Source of the DNA: Holosporaceae bacterium UBA3830
GTDB lineage: Bacteria; Pseudomonadota; Alphaproteobacteria; UBA3830
DNA: 5,603 nucleotides
Assembly (NCBI GenBank): GCA_002393025.1
Contig: DGIE01000102.1
Span: forward strand, 1 to 5,603
Reading direction: 5' to 3'
Shown here: positions 5,008 to 5,603 of the stretch, in pieces
Numbering within the stretch: the first letter of the stretch is position 1
Layout of the letters: every line of letters begins with the position of its first letter
Notes under the pieces: model-generated
Told to the model about the DNA's origin: nothing
The model's input: the letters and a program-made list of their open reading frames with translations, nothing else
Databases searched by the model: none
Program-made: the position numbers and the translations under genes

Positions 5008-5603
5008 TACTTTTTCTCCTTTCCCCAAAGTGCGTCTCCTCCCAGATGTCCTGTTTTTTGATGAATTTTCTCAGGAACCAGTTGCATCCTTCCTCTATCC
5101 TCGTGGTGATGCCAAGTTGATTCGCCTATTTTTGGCAGTTCTGCCTCTATTTGTTTCATCTCTAAATCGGAAAATAGCTTTCTGTCTACTTTTCCGGCGG
5201 CAATATCTGCCTTCAACTGCCTCGTTGCTGCTACTTTATGTGCCTCTGATCTCATATTGGATAAATCTCCTTTTATTCTCACCTCAACTCTTGCAATATC
5301 ATCCAAAATCGGCATTCCTTTGTTACTAAATACCATTCCCGTTTTAGGATGTCTAGTTCCTGCCAATTTAACATTTTTAGCGTTAACTTTTGGAAGAGTT
5401 GAACTGGTTACGGCTTCATCTCCGTATTTATTTCTAATTAATGTTTCCATAGCTCTTGAGTTGTAAGGTGCTTGATTAATTTTTGTTGCCCCCGCCTTCT
5501 TCTCTCTCAATAGTCCAAACAACTCCGAGATCTTAGCCTTAGAGAAAGTATTCCTCAGTGCCGGTGCTTTCCCTTTAACCCATTTGTAGACACCAACCGT
5601 TGA
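5007..5603 (-). CDS. Toxin C: C-terminal part of a polymorphic toxin with an HNH/EndoVII (WHH) nuclease domain; partial
   Basis: The frame is open to the right edge, so the start lies outside; 198 residues are visible. They begin with the shared linker (STVGVYKWVKGKAPALRNTF, then SKAKISELFGLLREKKAGAT). The middle contains VKLAGTRHPKTGMVFSNKGMPILDDIA, typical of the spacer before this nuclease type in Rhs/CDI-like toxins. The final 35 residues hold the catalytic motif STWHHHEDRGRMQLVPEKIH, then KTGHLGG, characteristic of WHH/colicin-DNase-like HNH/EndoVII (His-Me finger) domains with a metal-binding His cluster. Expected activity is cleavage of DNA, possibly RNA, in target cells. It is either the expressed C-terminus of a full-length secreted toxin to the right or a further orphan cassette; the window cannot decide. 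The SUKH immunity gene follows with a one-base overlap. Confidence 0.9.
   Translation of the reverse strand, partial: STVGVYKWVKGKAPALRNTFSKAKISELFGLLREKKAGATKINQAPYNSRAMETLIRNKYGDEAVTSSTLPKVNAKNVKLAGTRHPKTGMVFSNKGMPILDDIARVEVRIKGDLSNMRSEAHKVAATRQLKADIAAGKVDRKLFSDLEMKQIEAELPKIGESTWHHHEDRGRMQLVPEKIHQKTGHLGGDALWGKEKK
5485..5603 (-). repeat. Cassette linker repeat, copy C (runs off the window)
   Basis: This encodes STVGVYKWVKG through KKAGAT, homologous to copies A and B. It is uninterrupted, unlike B, and continues past the right edge, so its upstream extent is unknown. Shared perfect runs are 28 bases with A (5542-5569) and 24 bases with B (5527-5550). Confidence 0.88.

Noticed and set aside
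5007..5028. Longer SUKH protein starting at TTG 5028
   Set aside because: The added residues (GKGEKVV) come from reading the toxin's last codons in another frame and from the Shine-Dalgarno; the GTG at 5007 is correctly spaced.
5030..5466. Plus-strand open frames of 99 and 69 codons
   Set aside because: They are antisense to the HNH toxin; the hydrophobic look comes from reading Lys/Glu-rich codons backwards.
3380..5603. Linker repeats as a CRISPR array or insertion sequence
   Set aside because: The repeats are protein-coding, over 100 bases long, spaced by whole genes, and carry no terminal inverted repeats or transposase.

Overview
The window looks like accessory chromosomal DNA from a bacterium of roughly 40% GC (by eye) with strong AGGAG-type ribosome binding sites. 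It holds one tRNA gene, one Rpn-family PD-(D/E)XK nuclease gene and, over its right 60%, a tightly packed minus-strand array of polymorphic-toxin tips and immunity genes. The host cannot be named from this sequence. Rpn nucleases and polymorphic toxin arrays are frequent in host-associated and gut Gram-negative lineages, but that is only a hint.

Left part (1-954): no convincing protein gene. A tRNA-Val(CAC) lies on the minus strand at 499-570. The AT-rich flanks hold palindromes, a pyrimidine-rich stretch and diverged copies of a short motif. Positions 955-1881 (+) encode a 308-residue Rpn-family nuclease with an extended -10 promoter and a good ribosome binding site.

Right part (1882-5603, all minus strand, convergent with the Rpn gene). 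In transcription order: (C) a toxin with a C-terminal HNH/EndoVII 'WHH' nuclease, open at the right window edge, then a SUKH (SMI1/KNR4) immunity gene; (B) a toxin tip with a KHHIF...HRH...H histidine pattern resembling AHH/DUF2380-type toxins, then a 94-residue immunity candidate; (A) a toxin tip with an EHAVGRM...SMSP motif suggesting a BECR/DUF4258-like RNase, then a 101-residue immunity candidate; (D) the C-terminal stump of an unrecognised toxin, then a 117-residue immunity candidate; and last a short reading frame that may be a pretoxin remnant.

C, B and A each begin with the same linker, whose protein core is YKWVKGKAPALRNTFSKAKISELF-like. The toxin part downstream is unrelated in each. 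A and B have no credible start or ribosome binding site, and B carries an in-frame TAA in the linker. Every immunity gene has its own Shine-Dalgarno sequence inside the end of the toxin and starts within a few bases of the toxin stop. This is the layout of an orphan cassette array: silent tips that could be recombined, through the linker, onto a full-length secreted toxin lying to the right, while the immunity genes stay expressible. The most novel parts are the unassigned D stump and the three immunity proteins of families I do not recognise.
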